DNA from: Chloroflexota bacterium
GTDB lineage: Bacteria; Chloroflexota; Anaerolineae; UBA1429
Direction: 5' to 3'
DNA length: 7,848 nt
Assembly (NCBI GenBank): GCA_012513725.1
Contig: JAAZBQ010000276.1
Location: 1 to 7,848 of the forward strand
The notes beneath the pieces were generated by a model, which saw only the letters and a program-made list of their open reading frames with translations, did not search any database and was not told the origin of the DNA. A program made the translations under genes and the position numbers. Positions 1 to 5,522 of the stretch are shown here, piece by piece (the stretch's first letter is position 1; the number at the start of each line of letters is the position of its first letter).

Positions 1-37
1 CTCGGCCGGGCCACCCCAGGTCGCACGCAGGGAAACG

Positions 38-43
38 TATGAT
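38..43 (+). promoter_or_regulatory. possible -10 element for the RIO kinase gene
   Basis: TATGAT, followed by AC, matches the sigma-70 -10 consensus at five of six positions and lies 26 bases before the first start codon. No recognisable -35 hexamer sits 16-18 bases upstream (C-rich sequence) and there is no TG extension. The match may be chance. If it is real, the leader would be about 20 bases. Confidence 0.3.
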
Positions 44-69
44 ACGCGCCGCATACCCTGCGGCGCCAC

Positions 70-930
70 ATGCCGCACATGGCAAGGAGCGCCATTTTGT
101 TCGACGAAGATCTGGAACTGCAGCGCACCTACCGCTGCACCTATCGCGCCTCGCAGAGCGAGTCCCGGTGGCTGATGGAGATCCTGGGGCCGCTGTACGT
201 CGATTGGTGGATCACCGACATCCTGCGGGTGGTCAAGGCCGGCAAGGAGGCCACCGTCTACGTCTGTCGGGCCCACCCCTCCCGCGACCTGGACCTCATC
301 GCCGCCAAGGTCTACCGGCCGACGGCGTTCCGCACGATGAAGAACGACGCCATCTACCGCGAGGGCCGCGAGATGCTGGACGACAGAGGCCACGTGGTGG
401 CCGATCGACGGCTCGAGCGCGCCCTGCAAAAGCAGACGCGCATCGGCAAGGCCACGCAGATCAACTCGTGGATCGAACACGAATACCAGAACCTCAGCGT
501 GTTTCACGACGCCGGCGCCGACGTGCCAGAGCCCTACCTCCACACCGGCAATGCGATCCTCATGGAGTACATCGGCGCCGAGGGCTACCCGGCGCCCGTC
601 CTGCAGTCGGTCCGCCTGGAGCGCGACGAGGCGGAGGCGGTGTTCGAGCGCCTGCTGGAGAACGTGGAACTGATGCTGGCCTGCGGCCGCATCCACGCCG
701 ACCTCTCGGCGTTCAACGTCCTGTACTGGGAGGGCCAGGCCACCATCATCGACCTACCCCAGGCCATCGACGCCCGCTACAACCCCTCCGCTCTGGCGCT
801 CTTCCAGCGCGATCTGGAGCGGCTGGGTAGCTACTTTCGCCAGTACGGGATCGAGATGGACGCCACCGGCCGGGCGCTGGATCTGTGGGCGCGCTACGCA
901 GCCACCGACCGCGGGCTCCACGGCTACTGA
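70..930 (+). CDS. RIO1-like serine protein kinase (atypical kinase)
   Basis: This 286-residue protein is a RIO-family kinase/ATPase. Seen in order: a glycine-loop equivalent GKEATVYVC (58-66), the ATP-anchoring lysine in AAKVYR (K80), a hinge-like MEYIG (165-169), the catalytic loop HADLSAFNVLY (209-219, with D211 and N216), and the metal-binding IIDLPQAID (226-234, D228). These are the hallmark RIO motifs, and the activation/substrate lobe of ordinary kinases is missing, as the family requires. No N-terminal winged helix is evident, so it resembles RIO1/RIO3 rather than RIO2. In eukaryotes and archaea, RIO kinases act in small ribosomal subunit maturation; the role of bacterial members is poorly known. 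The protein should be cytosolic. Start choice is uncertain: ATG at 70 or ATG at 79 (MARSAIL), with no good Shine-Dalgarno for either. The gene is monocistronic, with a strong hairpin after it. Confidence 0.9.
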   Translation: MPHMARSAILFDEDLELQRTYRCTYRASQSESRWLMEILGPLYVDWWITDILRVVKAGKEATVYVCRAHPSRDLDLIAAKVYRPTAFRTMKNDAIYREGREMLDDRGHVVADRRLERALQKQTRIGKATQINSWIEHEYQNLSVFHDAGADVPEPYLHTGNAILMEYIGAEGYPAPVLQSVRLERDEAEAVFERLLENVELMLACGRIHADLSAFNVLYWEGQATIIDLPQAIDARYNPSALALFQRDLERLGSYFRQYGIEMDATGRALDLWARYAATDRGLHGY

Positions 931-944
931 TCGCCGCACCCCGT

Positions 945-978
945 GAGAGAGGCCGGGTCCCGAGACCCGGCCTCTCTC
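945..978 (+). terminator. hairpin terminator after the RIO kinase gene
   Basis: A perfect 15-bp stem (945-959 paired with 964-978) has a CCGA tetraloop and starts 14 bases after the kinase stop codon. The 3' arm ends in a CTCTCTC run followed by TT, giving a pyrimidine-rich but not fully U-rich tail. It lies between two convergent genes and could stop transcription from both sides. Its tail suits the + direction better. Confidence 0.75.
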
Positions 979-1014
979 TTGCAGCGCACCGCCTAGCGTA
1001 CTGATTACTGTCTT

Positions 1015-1059
1015 ATCCTGTGCTATCCCCTCAATCCTGCCCTAATCCTGAAAATCCTG
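1015..1059. repeat. five ATCCTG-type short repeats (AGGAT on the - strand)
   Basis: ATCCTG occurs at 1015-1020, 1034-1039, 1045-1050 and 1054-1059, and a variant, ATCCCC, at 1025-1030. The spacings are 10, 9, 11 and 9 bases, close to one helical turn. Read on the - strand, this is a series of CAGGAT units lying 12 to 59 bases after the arsM stop codon. The stretch does not code for anything I recognise. Confidence 0.7.
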
Positions 1060-1070
1060 TCCGTCTTCTC

Positions 1071-1991
1071 CTACGGCTTCCAGGCCTCGACGATGGCCGA
1101 GACCACCAGGTCCACGACCGAAGCGCCCGGAGCCCAGGAACGGACGAACTCGCGGCTCTCATCCTGGGGAGTGATCAGCACGTCCACAAAGCCCGCGTCT
1201 CGCAGCATCCGCTCCAGCGCACCGACCTCCTCGGCGCCGGAAAGGCACTCGCACCACAGCCCCTCGTCGGAGCGCGCCTCCTCGGACAGCGGCGCCATGC
1301 TGACGATGTCCGACACGAGGAGCCGCCCCCCGGGCTTGAGGACGCGGAACGCCTCGCGGAGGACGCTCGGCTTGTCGGGCGAGAGGTTGATCACGCAGTT
1401 GGAGATGATGGCGTCCACCGTGGCATCGGCGACGGGCAGGTGCTCGATCTCGCCGAGGCGGAACTCGACGTTCGCATAGTTCCCCTGCCGTGCGTTCCCC
1501 CGAGCGCGGTCGATCATCTCCGGGGTCATGTCGACGCCGATGACGCGCCCCGTGGGGCCCACGCGGTGGGCGGCGAGAAGGCAGTCCAGCCCCCCACCGG
1601 AACCGAGATCCAGCACCGTCTCGCCCGGCTGCAGGCCGGCCAGGGCGGCGGGGTTCCCGCAGCCAAAGGACATCTCGGCGCCCTCGGGCACCGACGAGAT
1701 CTCGACGAGGGAATAGCCGACTTGCTCGGCGTGCGATGCCGCACCCCCGCAGCAGCAGCCACCCGCCTGGTGGTCCTCCGCCCCGCCGCAGCCGCCCGAG
1801 CCGCAGCAGGATGAGGCAGCCGCCTGGCCCGCGGCGGCCTCATGGCCAGCCCCATGCCCACAGCACCCACCGCCGTCCCCGCCCTCGCCACAACAGCCCT
1901 CCGCGTGGCCGCTGGCCCGCGCCGCATAGGACGCGCGAACGGCCTGGCGCACGCGCTCGGCCCGCTCCTCGTTCATGACGTCTCTGGCCAT
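1071..1991 (-). CDS. arsM: arsenite S-adenosylmethionine methyltransferase ArsM with Cys/His-rich N-terminal segment
   Basis: This 306-residue cytosolic enzyme should methylate As(III) using SAM. The Rossmann methyltransferase core has motif I VLDLGSGGGLD (126-136) and the acidic VDMTPEMID (153-161). ArsM-type cysteines are C111 in FGCGNP, C199 in SNCVINL and C249 in ECLSGA, matching the conserved triad that holds arsenic. Residues 29-87 are exceptional: ten Cys (33, 34, 43, 44, 62, 63, 68, 79, 80, 81) and five His in a Gly/Ala-rich stretch. ArsM proteins often have one short SCC motif here; this one is greatly expanded. The chosen start, ATG at 1991, has GGGAG five bases upstream and AAGGAGG at 2010-2004, and overlaps arsR by 19 bases. 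The alternative ATG at 1976 forms an ATGA overlap with the arsR stop and would give 301 residues. Cotranscribed with arsR. Confidence 0.93.
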   Translation of the reverse strand: MARDVMNEERAERVRQAVRASYAARASGHAEGCCGEGGDGGGCCGHGAGHEAAAGQAAASSCCGSGGCGGAEDHQAGGCCCGGAASHAEQVGYSLVEISSVPEGAEMSFGCGNPAALAGLQPGETVLDLGSGGGLDCLLAAHRVGPTGRVIGVDMTPEMIDRARGNARQGNYANVEFRLGEIEHLPVADATVDAIISNCVINLSPDKPSVLREAFRVLKPGGRLLVSDIVSMAPLSEEARSDEGLWCECLSGAEEVGALERMLRDAGFVDVLITPQDESREFVRSWAPGASVVDLVVSAIVEAWKP

Positions 1992-2374
1992 CCTGTCTCC
2001 CAGCCTCCTTGGATATGCTGAACCTGCTCGTCGGAAAGGCCCGGACACTGCGCCGCCTTGCCGAGGAAGAACCGTGCCACGTCGGCCAGCGTCTCCGGCG
2101 CCACCCAGCAGTGCACCGTCTGCCCGCGCCGCTCGGTGCGGATCAGGCCACAGCGGTGGAGCTCCTTGATGTGGTGGGAGACGGTCGAGGGGGCCAGGTT
2201 CAGTGTCTGGGCAAACTCGCCCACGCAGGGGCACTCTCGGCCCTCCTCACAGCAGGCGGCCTCCGGTGCGCAGCAGCGCACCAGCCGGAGAAAGATCGCC
2301 AGGCGATGGGGATTGCCGAGGGCACGAAAGATCTCGGCGTAGCGGTCCAGGCTCGTGTTTCGATCATTCGACAT
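1973..2374 (-). CDS. arsR: ArsR-family metalloregulatory repressor, Cys-rich
   Basis: This 133-residue winged-helix protein is an ArsR/SmtB repressor, expected to dimerise on its own promoter and leave it when trivalent arsenic (or a similar thiophilic metal) binds. The family entry motif FRALGNPHRLAIFLRLV (16-32) is followed by a cysteine cluster (C34, C35, C41, C42, C48, C50) placed just before and within the start of the DNA-reading region. The recognition helix NLAPSTVSHHIKEL (59-72) and the wing RTERRGQTVHCWV (79-91) follow. The cluster sits near the CxC region of classical ArsR, but the exact ligands cannot be told from sequence. ATG at 2374 was chosen because it gives a normal family N-terminus and coincides with the predicted transcription start. 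The longer frame to 2527 would run through the promoter. It heads an operon with arsM, which it overlaps. Confidence 0.93.
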   Translation of the reverse strand: MSNDRNTSLDRYAEIFRALGNPHRLAIFLRLVRCCAPEAACCEEGRECPCVGEFAQTLNLAPSTVSHHIKELHRCGLIRTERRGQTVHCWVAPETLADVARFFLGKAAQCPGLSDEQVQHIQGGWETGWPETS

Positions 2375-2382
2375 GTTTCGAA
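2356..2382. promoter_or_regulatory. candidate ArsR operator (TTCGA repeats at the arsR start)
   Basis: TTCGA (2367-2371) and TCGAA (2378-2382) form an inverted repeat with a 6-base centre, covering the arsR start codon and predicted transcription start and touching the -10. TGTTTCGA also occurs twice as a direct repeat, at 2356-2363 and 2374-2381, 18 bases apart. The position fits repression by ArsR binding. Which repeat is the real operator is inference, and part of it lies within the coding sequence. Confidence 0.45.
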
Positions 2383-2409
2383 GTATATGCGATCGGCTCC
2401 CGGCGTCAA
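2382..2409 (-). promoter_or_regulatory. sigma-70 promoter of arsRM, predicted leaderless
   Basis: On the - strand, TTGACG (2409-2404) and TATACT (2387-2382) are separated by 16 bases, each matching the consensus at five of six positions. Transcription should begin about seven bases after the -10, at 2375-2374, which is the A of the arsR ATG. No Shine-Dalgarno precedes the start codon, which agrees with a leaderless message. Confidence 0.75.
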
Positions 2410-2429
2410 GGAGCGCCCAGGAGTAGCGG

Positions 2430-2449
2430 GCACGGCCGTGCGGCCGCAC
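2430..2449. repeat. two overlapping 12-bp palindromes
   Basis: GCACGGCCGTGC (2430-2441) and GTGCGGCCGCAC (2438-2449) share the central GTGC. The arrangement is GCAC-GGCC-GTGC-GGCC-GCAC, three alternating half-sites spaced 8 bases apart. It lies 20 bases upstream of the arsR -35 and about 58 bases upstream of the candidate crtZ -35. It could be a regulator-binding site; its function is unknown. Confidence 0.6.
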
Positions 2450-2506
2450 CAGGGCACCGCCCCAGGGAAACCCGTTCTCGTCATGGGAGGCCCATCGGTG
2501 CGGCGA

Positions 2507-2535
2507 TTGCGCGCCAGCCAGGAGCATGATATCAT
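2507..2535 (+). promoter_or_regulatory. candidate extended -10 promoter for the crtZ-crtI-crtYcd operon
   Basis: TATCAT (2530-2535) is preceded by TG at 2527-2528, giving the extended -10 form TGnTATCAT, with a weak TTGCGC (2507-2512) 17 bases upstream. The -10 is embedded in the perfect palindrome ATGATATCAT (2526-2535). The predicted start near 2542 falls in a second palindrome, CCGTACGG (2540-2547), suggesting regulated initiation. The leader to crtZ would be about 157 bases, which is long, so a nearer promoter cannot be excluded. Confidence 0.45.
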
Positions 2536-2698
2536 CCGGCCGTACGGTTGGCGGGGCTCCGGCACAGCGGGGCCGTCTGCCGACTGCACGGCGGCAGGGC
2601 TCCTCCGTACCCCCACCCTATCTTTCCCCACCGCATGGATCGCGGCATCGTCTGGGCTTCTGCGGGCTGCCCCGCTCGTGGACCGCGCGAGGTGCGCC

Positions 2699-3178
2699 AT
2701 GACGGCATTCGTGACCGTGGCACTGTTCCTCCTGGTGGCCGTGGCAATGGAGGGCGTGGCCTGGTTCACCCACAAGTACGTGATGCACGGCTTTTTGTGG
2801 TCCCTCCATCGCGATCACCATCACCCCAAGGGACGCGGATGGCAAAAGAATGACCTCTTTGCCCTCTTTTTCGCCACCATCTCCTTCCTCATGATCCTGT
2901 TCGGCACGCTCCGGGGCATTCCGCCGCTGATCGGCGCCGGCGCGGGAATGGCCCTGTACGGCATCGGGTATACCCTCTTTCACGACGTGATGTTCCACAA
3001 GCGCCTGCGCCGGCTGCGGCTGCGCCCGACGAGACCCTATCTCCGACGGATCTATGACGCCCACTCCCTACACCACCGCAACAGCGGCAGAGAGGGCGGC
3101 GTCTCCTTTGGTTTTCTGTATGCCAGAGCATCCCAGCCGGGAGACGTACCGGCCCACAAAACCAGGAGGGCATCATGA
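2699..3178 (+). CDS. crtZ: beta-carotene hydroxylase (CrtZ-type di-iron membrane enzyme)
   Basis: This 159-residue membrane protein of the fatty-acid-hydroxylase superfamily should add hydroxyl groups at C3 of beta-ionone rings, converting beta-carotene through beta-cryptoxanthin to zeaxanthin. The di-iron histidine motifs are complete and in CrtZ order: HKYVMH (25-30), HRDHHH (37-42), HDVMFH (95-100) and HSLHH (122-126). Hydrophobic segments lie near 4-22, 53-70 and 74-93. Length is normal for bacterial CrtZ. ATG at 2699 is preceded by GAGG at 2689-2692, six bases away; the open frame extends far upstream but runs antisense through arsR. The stop codon overlaps the crtI start as ATGA (3175-3178), so translation of the two is probably coupled. 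The number of rings hydroxylated cannot be read from sequence. Confidence 0.93.
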   Translation: MTAFVTVALFLLVAVAMEGVAWFTHKYVMHGFLWSLHRDHHHPKGRGWQKNDLFALFFATISFLMILFGTLRGIPPLIGAGAGMALYGIGYTLFHDVMFHKRLRRLRLRPTRPYLRRIYDAHSLHHRNSGREGGVSFGFLYARASQPGDVPAHKTRRAS

Positions 3179-4662
3179 AGCGTGTGGTGGTGATCGGGGC
3201 GGGGGTCGGCGGGCTGGCCACGGCCGCCCGGTTGGCCAAGGCGGGCTATGGCGTAACGGTCCTGGAAAAGACGGGTCGCCCCGGCGGGCGCATGTCGACC
3301 ATTCAGGAGGAGGGCTATACCTTTGACACGGGCCCCTCGCTGTTCCTGATGCCGGCGACCTACCGCCAGACGTACGAGGACCTCGGCGTGCGGATGGAGG
3401 ATTGCCTCGACCTCGTGCAGATCGACCCGACCTACCGCCTGCACTTTCACGATGGCTCCACCCTGAGCCTCTCCAACGACATGATCGCCATGCGCGATCA
3501 GCTGGACGCCATGGAGCCCGGCGCGTTCGAGCGGCTGCTGCGATTCCTGGAGCAAGGCTGCCGGCGCTACAACCGCTCGCTGGAGAGCTTTGTGGGCCGG
3601 AACTTTTACACGGCCGGCGAGTACTTTTCCATCGCAAACCTCCCGCTCCTCTTCCAGCTAAAGCCCTTGGTCAAGCACTATGCGGATACGTCGCAGTACT
3701 TTCGCGATCCGCGGCTGCGGGCGGCGTTCTCCTTCCAGAACATGTACCTGGGTCTCAGCCCCTACGACGCGCCGGCCACCTACTCTCTGCTGCAGTACAC
3801 CGAGCTCGCCGAGGGAGTCTGGTATCCTCGCCAGGGGATGTACGAGGTCGTCCAGAGCCTGCTGCGCCTCGCCGAGGGCTACGGGGCGCGGTTCCTGTTC
3901 GACGCGCCGGTCGAACGCATCGATGTGGAGGGGTCGCAGACCACCGGCGTAACCATCGCAGGCGGCGAGCGGGTGCCGGCAGACGTGGTGATCGCCAACG
4001 CCGACCTGCCCTACGTCTACGATCGCCTGCTCCCCGGCGACCCTTCGGCGCCCGGGATCCAGCGCCTCAAGCATACCTCCTCGGCGCTGATGTTTTACTG
4101 GGGCGTACGAGGAGAGCGTTCGCCCCAGTTGCTACACCACAACGTGTTCCTCTCGGAACACGAGTACGAGTCGTCGTTCCGCGAGATCTTTTACGGGCAC
4201 AGCCTGCCGGCCGAGCCGTCGTTCTACATCCACGCTCCGGTGCGCACCGCGCCGACCTTTGCCCCTGCCGATCACGATGCGCTGATGGTGCTGGTGCCCA
4301 CCGGCCACCTGGATACCGAGCAGAACCAGGACTGGCCGGCCCTCCAGGACCGGGCGCGCAAGTGGGTGGTCGAGCGGCTGGCCGGGATCGGGGTCCCCGA
4401 CGTGGCGGGGCGCATCACGTTCGAGCGCACCATCACGCCCCCCGACTATCGGGAGGTCTGGAACCTGAGCAAGGGCGCGGCGTTCGGCCTGAGCCACAAC
4501 CTGACCCAGGTGGGCTATCTGCGGCCACGCAACCGCCACAAGGCGTACGGCAACCTGTACTTTGTGGGCGCCAGCACCCACCCCGGCACCGGCGTGCCCC
4601 TGGTGATGCTCTCGGCCAAGCTGGTGGCCGAACGCGTGGAGAAGGAACAGCCGGCCGCCTGA
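3175..4662 (+). CDS. crtI: phytoene desaturase (CrtI family)
   Basis: This 495-residue FAD enzyme should desaturate phytoene to lycopene at the membrane surface. The N-terminal dinucleotide-binding fold reads VVVIGAGVGGLATAARL (4-20), with E31 ending the second strand, then RPGGRM (35-40) and DTGPS (51-55), all typical of CrtI. The C-terminal FAD-contact signature NLYFVGASTHPGTGVPLVML spans 460-479. Length matches the family. ATG at 3175 has AGGAGG (3164-3169) five bases upstream and overlaps the crtZ stop by four bases. CrtI-type desaturases include 3-, 4- and 5-step enzymes as well as the related CrtN, CrtD and CrtO. Position between a beta-ring hydroxylase and a lycopene cyclase argues for the lycopene-forming type. 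The cyclase gene follows after 41 bases. Confidence 0.93.
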   Translation: MKRVVVIGAGVGGLATAARLAKAGYGVTVLEKTGRPGGRMSTIQEEGYTFDTGPSLFLMPATYRQTYEDLGVRMEDCLDLVQIDPTYRLHFHDGSTLSLSNDMIAMRDQLDAMEPGAFERLLRFLEQGCRRYNRSLESFVGRNFYTAGEYFSIANLPLLFQLKPLVKHYADTSQYFRDPRLRAAFSFQNMYLGLSPYDAPATYSLLQYTELAEGVWYPRQGMYEVVQSLLRLAEGYGARFLFDAPVERIDVEGSQTTGVTIAGGERVPADVVIANADLPYVYDRLLPGDPSAPGIQRLKHTSSALMFYWGVRGERSPQLLHHNVFLSEHEYESSFREIFYGHSLPAEPSFYIHAPVRTAPTFAPADHDALMVLVPTGHLDTEQNQDWPALQDRARKWVVERLAGIGVPDVAGRITFERTITPPDYREVWNLSKGAAFGLSHNLTQVGYLRPRNRHKAYGNLYFVGASTHPGTGVPLVMLSAKLVAERVEKEQPAA

Positions 4663-4703
4663 TCGGGCCGATATACGATCGGGTACCGGAAGGAGGGCCG
4701 GCG

Positions 4704-5522
4704 ATGACGTATTGGGGCTTTTTACTGCGCTTTATCGTGGCACCCATCGTGCTGTTGGGGGTCGTGGCGTGGAACGACGCCCGACGCCGCGGCGAACTCC
4801 CCGCGCACCTGGGCGGCGCCCCGGCCTGGGCGATTATCACCGTCCACGTGGTGGTGGCCGTAGCCTATACCACCCCGTGGGACAACTTTCTCGTGGCTAC
4901 CGGCGTCTGGTGGTACGACGAGGGGCTCGTCTCGGGCCCCACCATCGGCTGGGTGCCGATCGAAGAGTACGCGTTCTTTGTCCTGCAGTCGGTCCTGGTG
5001 GGGCTGCTGCTGCTGGCGCTGGCGCGGCGGGTGGCGCCGGACCCGCGCCCGGTGGAGCACTACCGGGGCATCCGCGTGGGGCTTACGGCCGCGCTGGCAG
5101 CCGTGTGGGTGCTCTTTGTGGCGCTGCTCCTCAGCCGGTGGGAGGCGATCACCTATCTGGCCATCCAGATGGCCTGGGCCCTCCCCCCGCTGATCATACA
5201 GGCGGCCTTTGGCGGCGACATTCTCTGGCGCAATCGGCGGCTGGTGGGCATCACCATCGCCATAGCCACGCTGTACCTGGCCGCCACCGATGGACTGGCC
5301 ATCGACGGCGGTACCTGGACCATCGACCCCGCCCAATCGCTCCACATCCTGCTGGCCGGCATCCTGCCCCTGGAAGAGTTCACGTTTTTCATGATCACCA
5401 GTGTGCTGCTGGCCTTTGGGATGACCCTCATGCTGGCCCGAGAGACGTACGCGCGCTTTCCGGCGGGGCTGCGCCGGCGCCTGCCCTGGCGCACGGTCCC
5501 GGCCGAGGGGGCGAGTTCCTGA
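4704..5522 (+). CDS. crtYcd: lycopene beta-cyclase, fused CrtYc-CrtYd heterodimer type
   Basis: This 272-residue integral membrane protein belongs to the CrtYc/CrtYd lycopene cyclase family, unrelated in fold to the flavoprotein CrtY/CrtL. Two homologous halves are visible. The first has PWDNF (58-62) and GWVPIEEYAFF (82-92); the second has TDG (195-197), TWTID (204-208) and LPLEEFTFF (221-229). The PxEE(Y/F)xFF motif is the family hallmark and occurs once per half, so this is the fused form known from archaea, some bacteria and the N-terminus of fungal CarRA proteins, not the split actinobacterial pair. About seven hydrophobic segments are seen (roughly 4-22, 42-56, 88-107, 125-143, 149-168, 181-195, 215-245). 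ATG at 4704 has AAGGAGG (4690-4696) seven bases upstream. With crtZ in the operon, beta-ring rather than epsilon-ring closure is most likely. Confidence 0.92.
   Translation: MTYWGFLLRFIVAPIVLLGVVAWNDARRRGELPAHLGGAPAWAIITVHVVVAVAYTTPWDNFLVATGVWWYDEGLVSGPTIGWVPIEEYAFFVLQSVLVGLLLLALARRVAPDPRPVEHYRGIRVGLTAALAAVWVLFVALLLSRWEAITYLAIQMAWALPPLIIQAAFGGDILWRNRRLVGITIAIATLYLAATDGLAIDGGTWTIDPAQSLHILLAGILPLEEFTFFMITSVLLAFGMTLMLARETYARFPAGLRRRLPWRTVPAEGASS

Larger units (their letters stand above)
2375..2698. other. divergent intergenic region between arsR and crtZ
   Basis: I see no convincing gene in these 324 bases; open frames crossing them are extensions of flanking frames. They hold the arsR promoter (left end), two overlapping 12-bp palindromes (2430-2449), a short ATGGG/CCCAT inverted repeat (2483-2495), a candidate promoter with an ATGATATCAT palindrome (2507-2535), and an adjoining CCGTACGG palindrome (2540-2547). 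From 2550 to 2698 there is probably a long leader of crtZ in which I see no clear riboswitch. Confidence 0.7.

Noticed and set aside
39..830. 263-codon + strand frame overlapping the RIO kinase.
   Set aside because: Arg/Pro/Gly-rich shadow of the kinase, which has all its catalytic motifs in the other frame.
1020..1814. 264-codon + strand frame antisense to arsM.
   Set aside because: No recognisable domain. It is explained by high third-position GC of the - strand gene, and its start lies within the short repeats.
1992..2234. N-terminal extension of ArsM.
   Set aside because: It overlaps most of arsR in another frame and has shadow-type Arg/Pro/Gly composition. ArsM starts at 1991 or 1976.
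2375..2527. N-terminal extension of ArsR.
   Set aside because: It covers the -35/-10 promoter and palindromes and does not resemble the family N-terminus.
2009..2698. In-frame upstream extension of crtZ.
   Set aside because: It runs antisense through arsR and across its promoter. CrtZ homologues begin near the ATG at 2699, which has an SD.
4661..4683. GATCGGG direct repeat with CCGAT/ATCGG inverted repeat between crtI and crtYcd, and a TATACG -10-like string, considered as an internal promoter or hairpin.
   Set aside because: Only a 5-bp stem, and no -35 sequence at the right distance. Probably chance.
3402..4703. Long open frame continuing upstream from the lycopene cyclase, through crtI in another frame (706 codons in total).
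   Set aside because: The upstream part is Pro/Arg/Gly/Ala-rich shadow translation of a confidently identified phytoene desaturase. The cyclase has its own start and AAGGAGG at 4690-4696.
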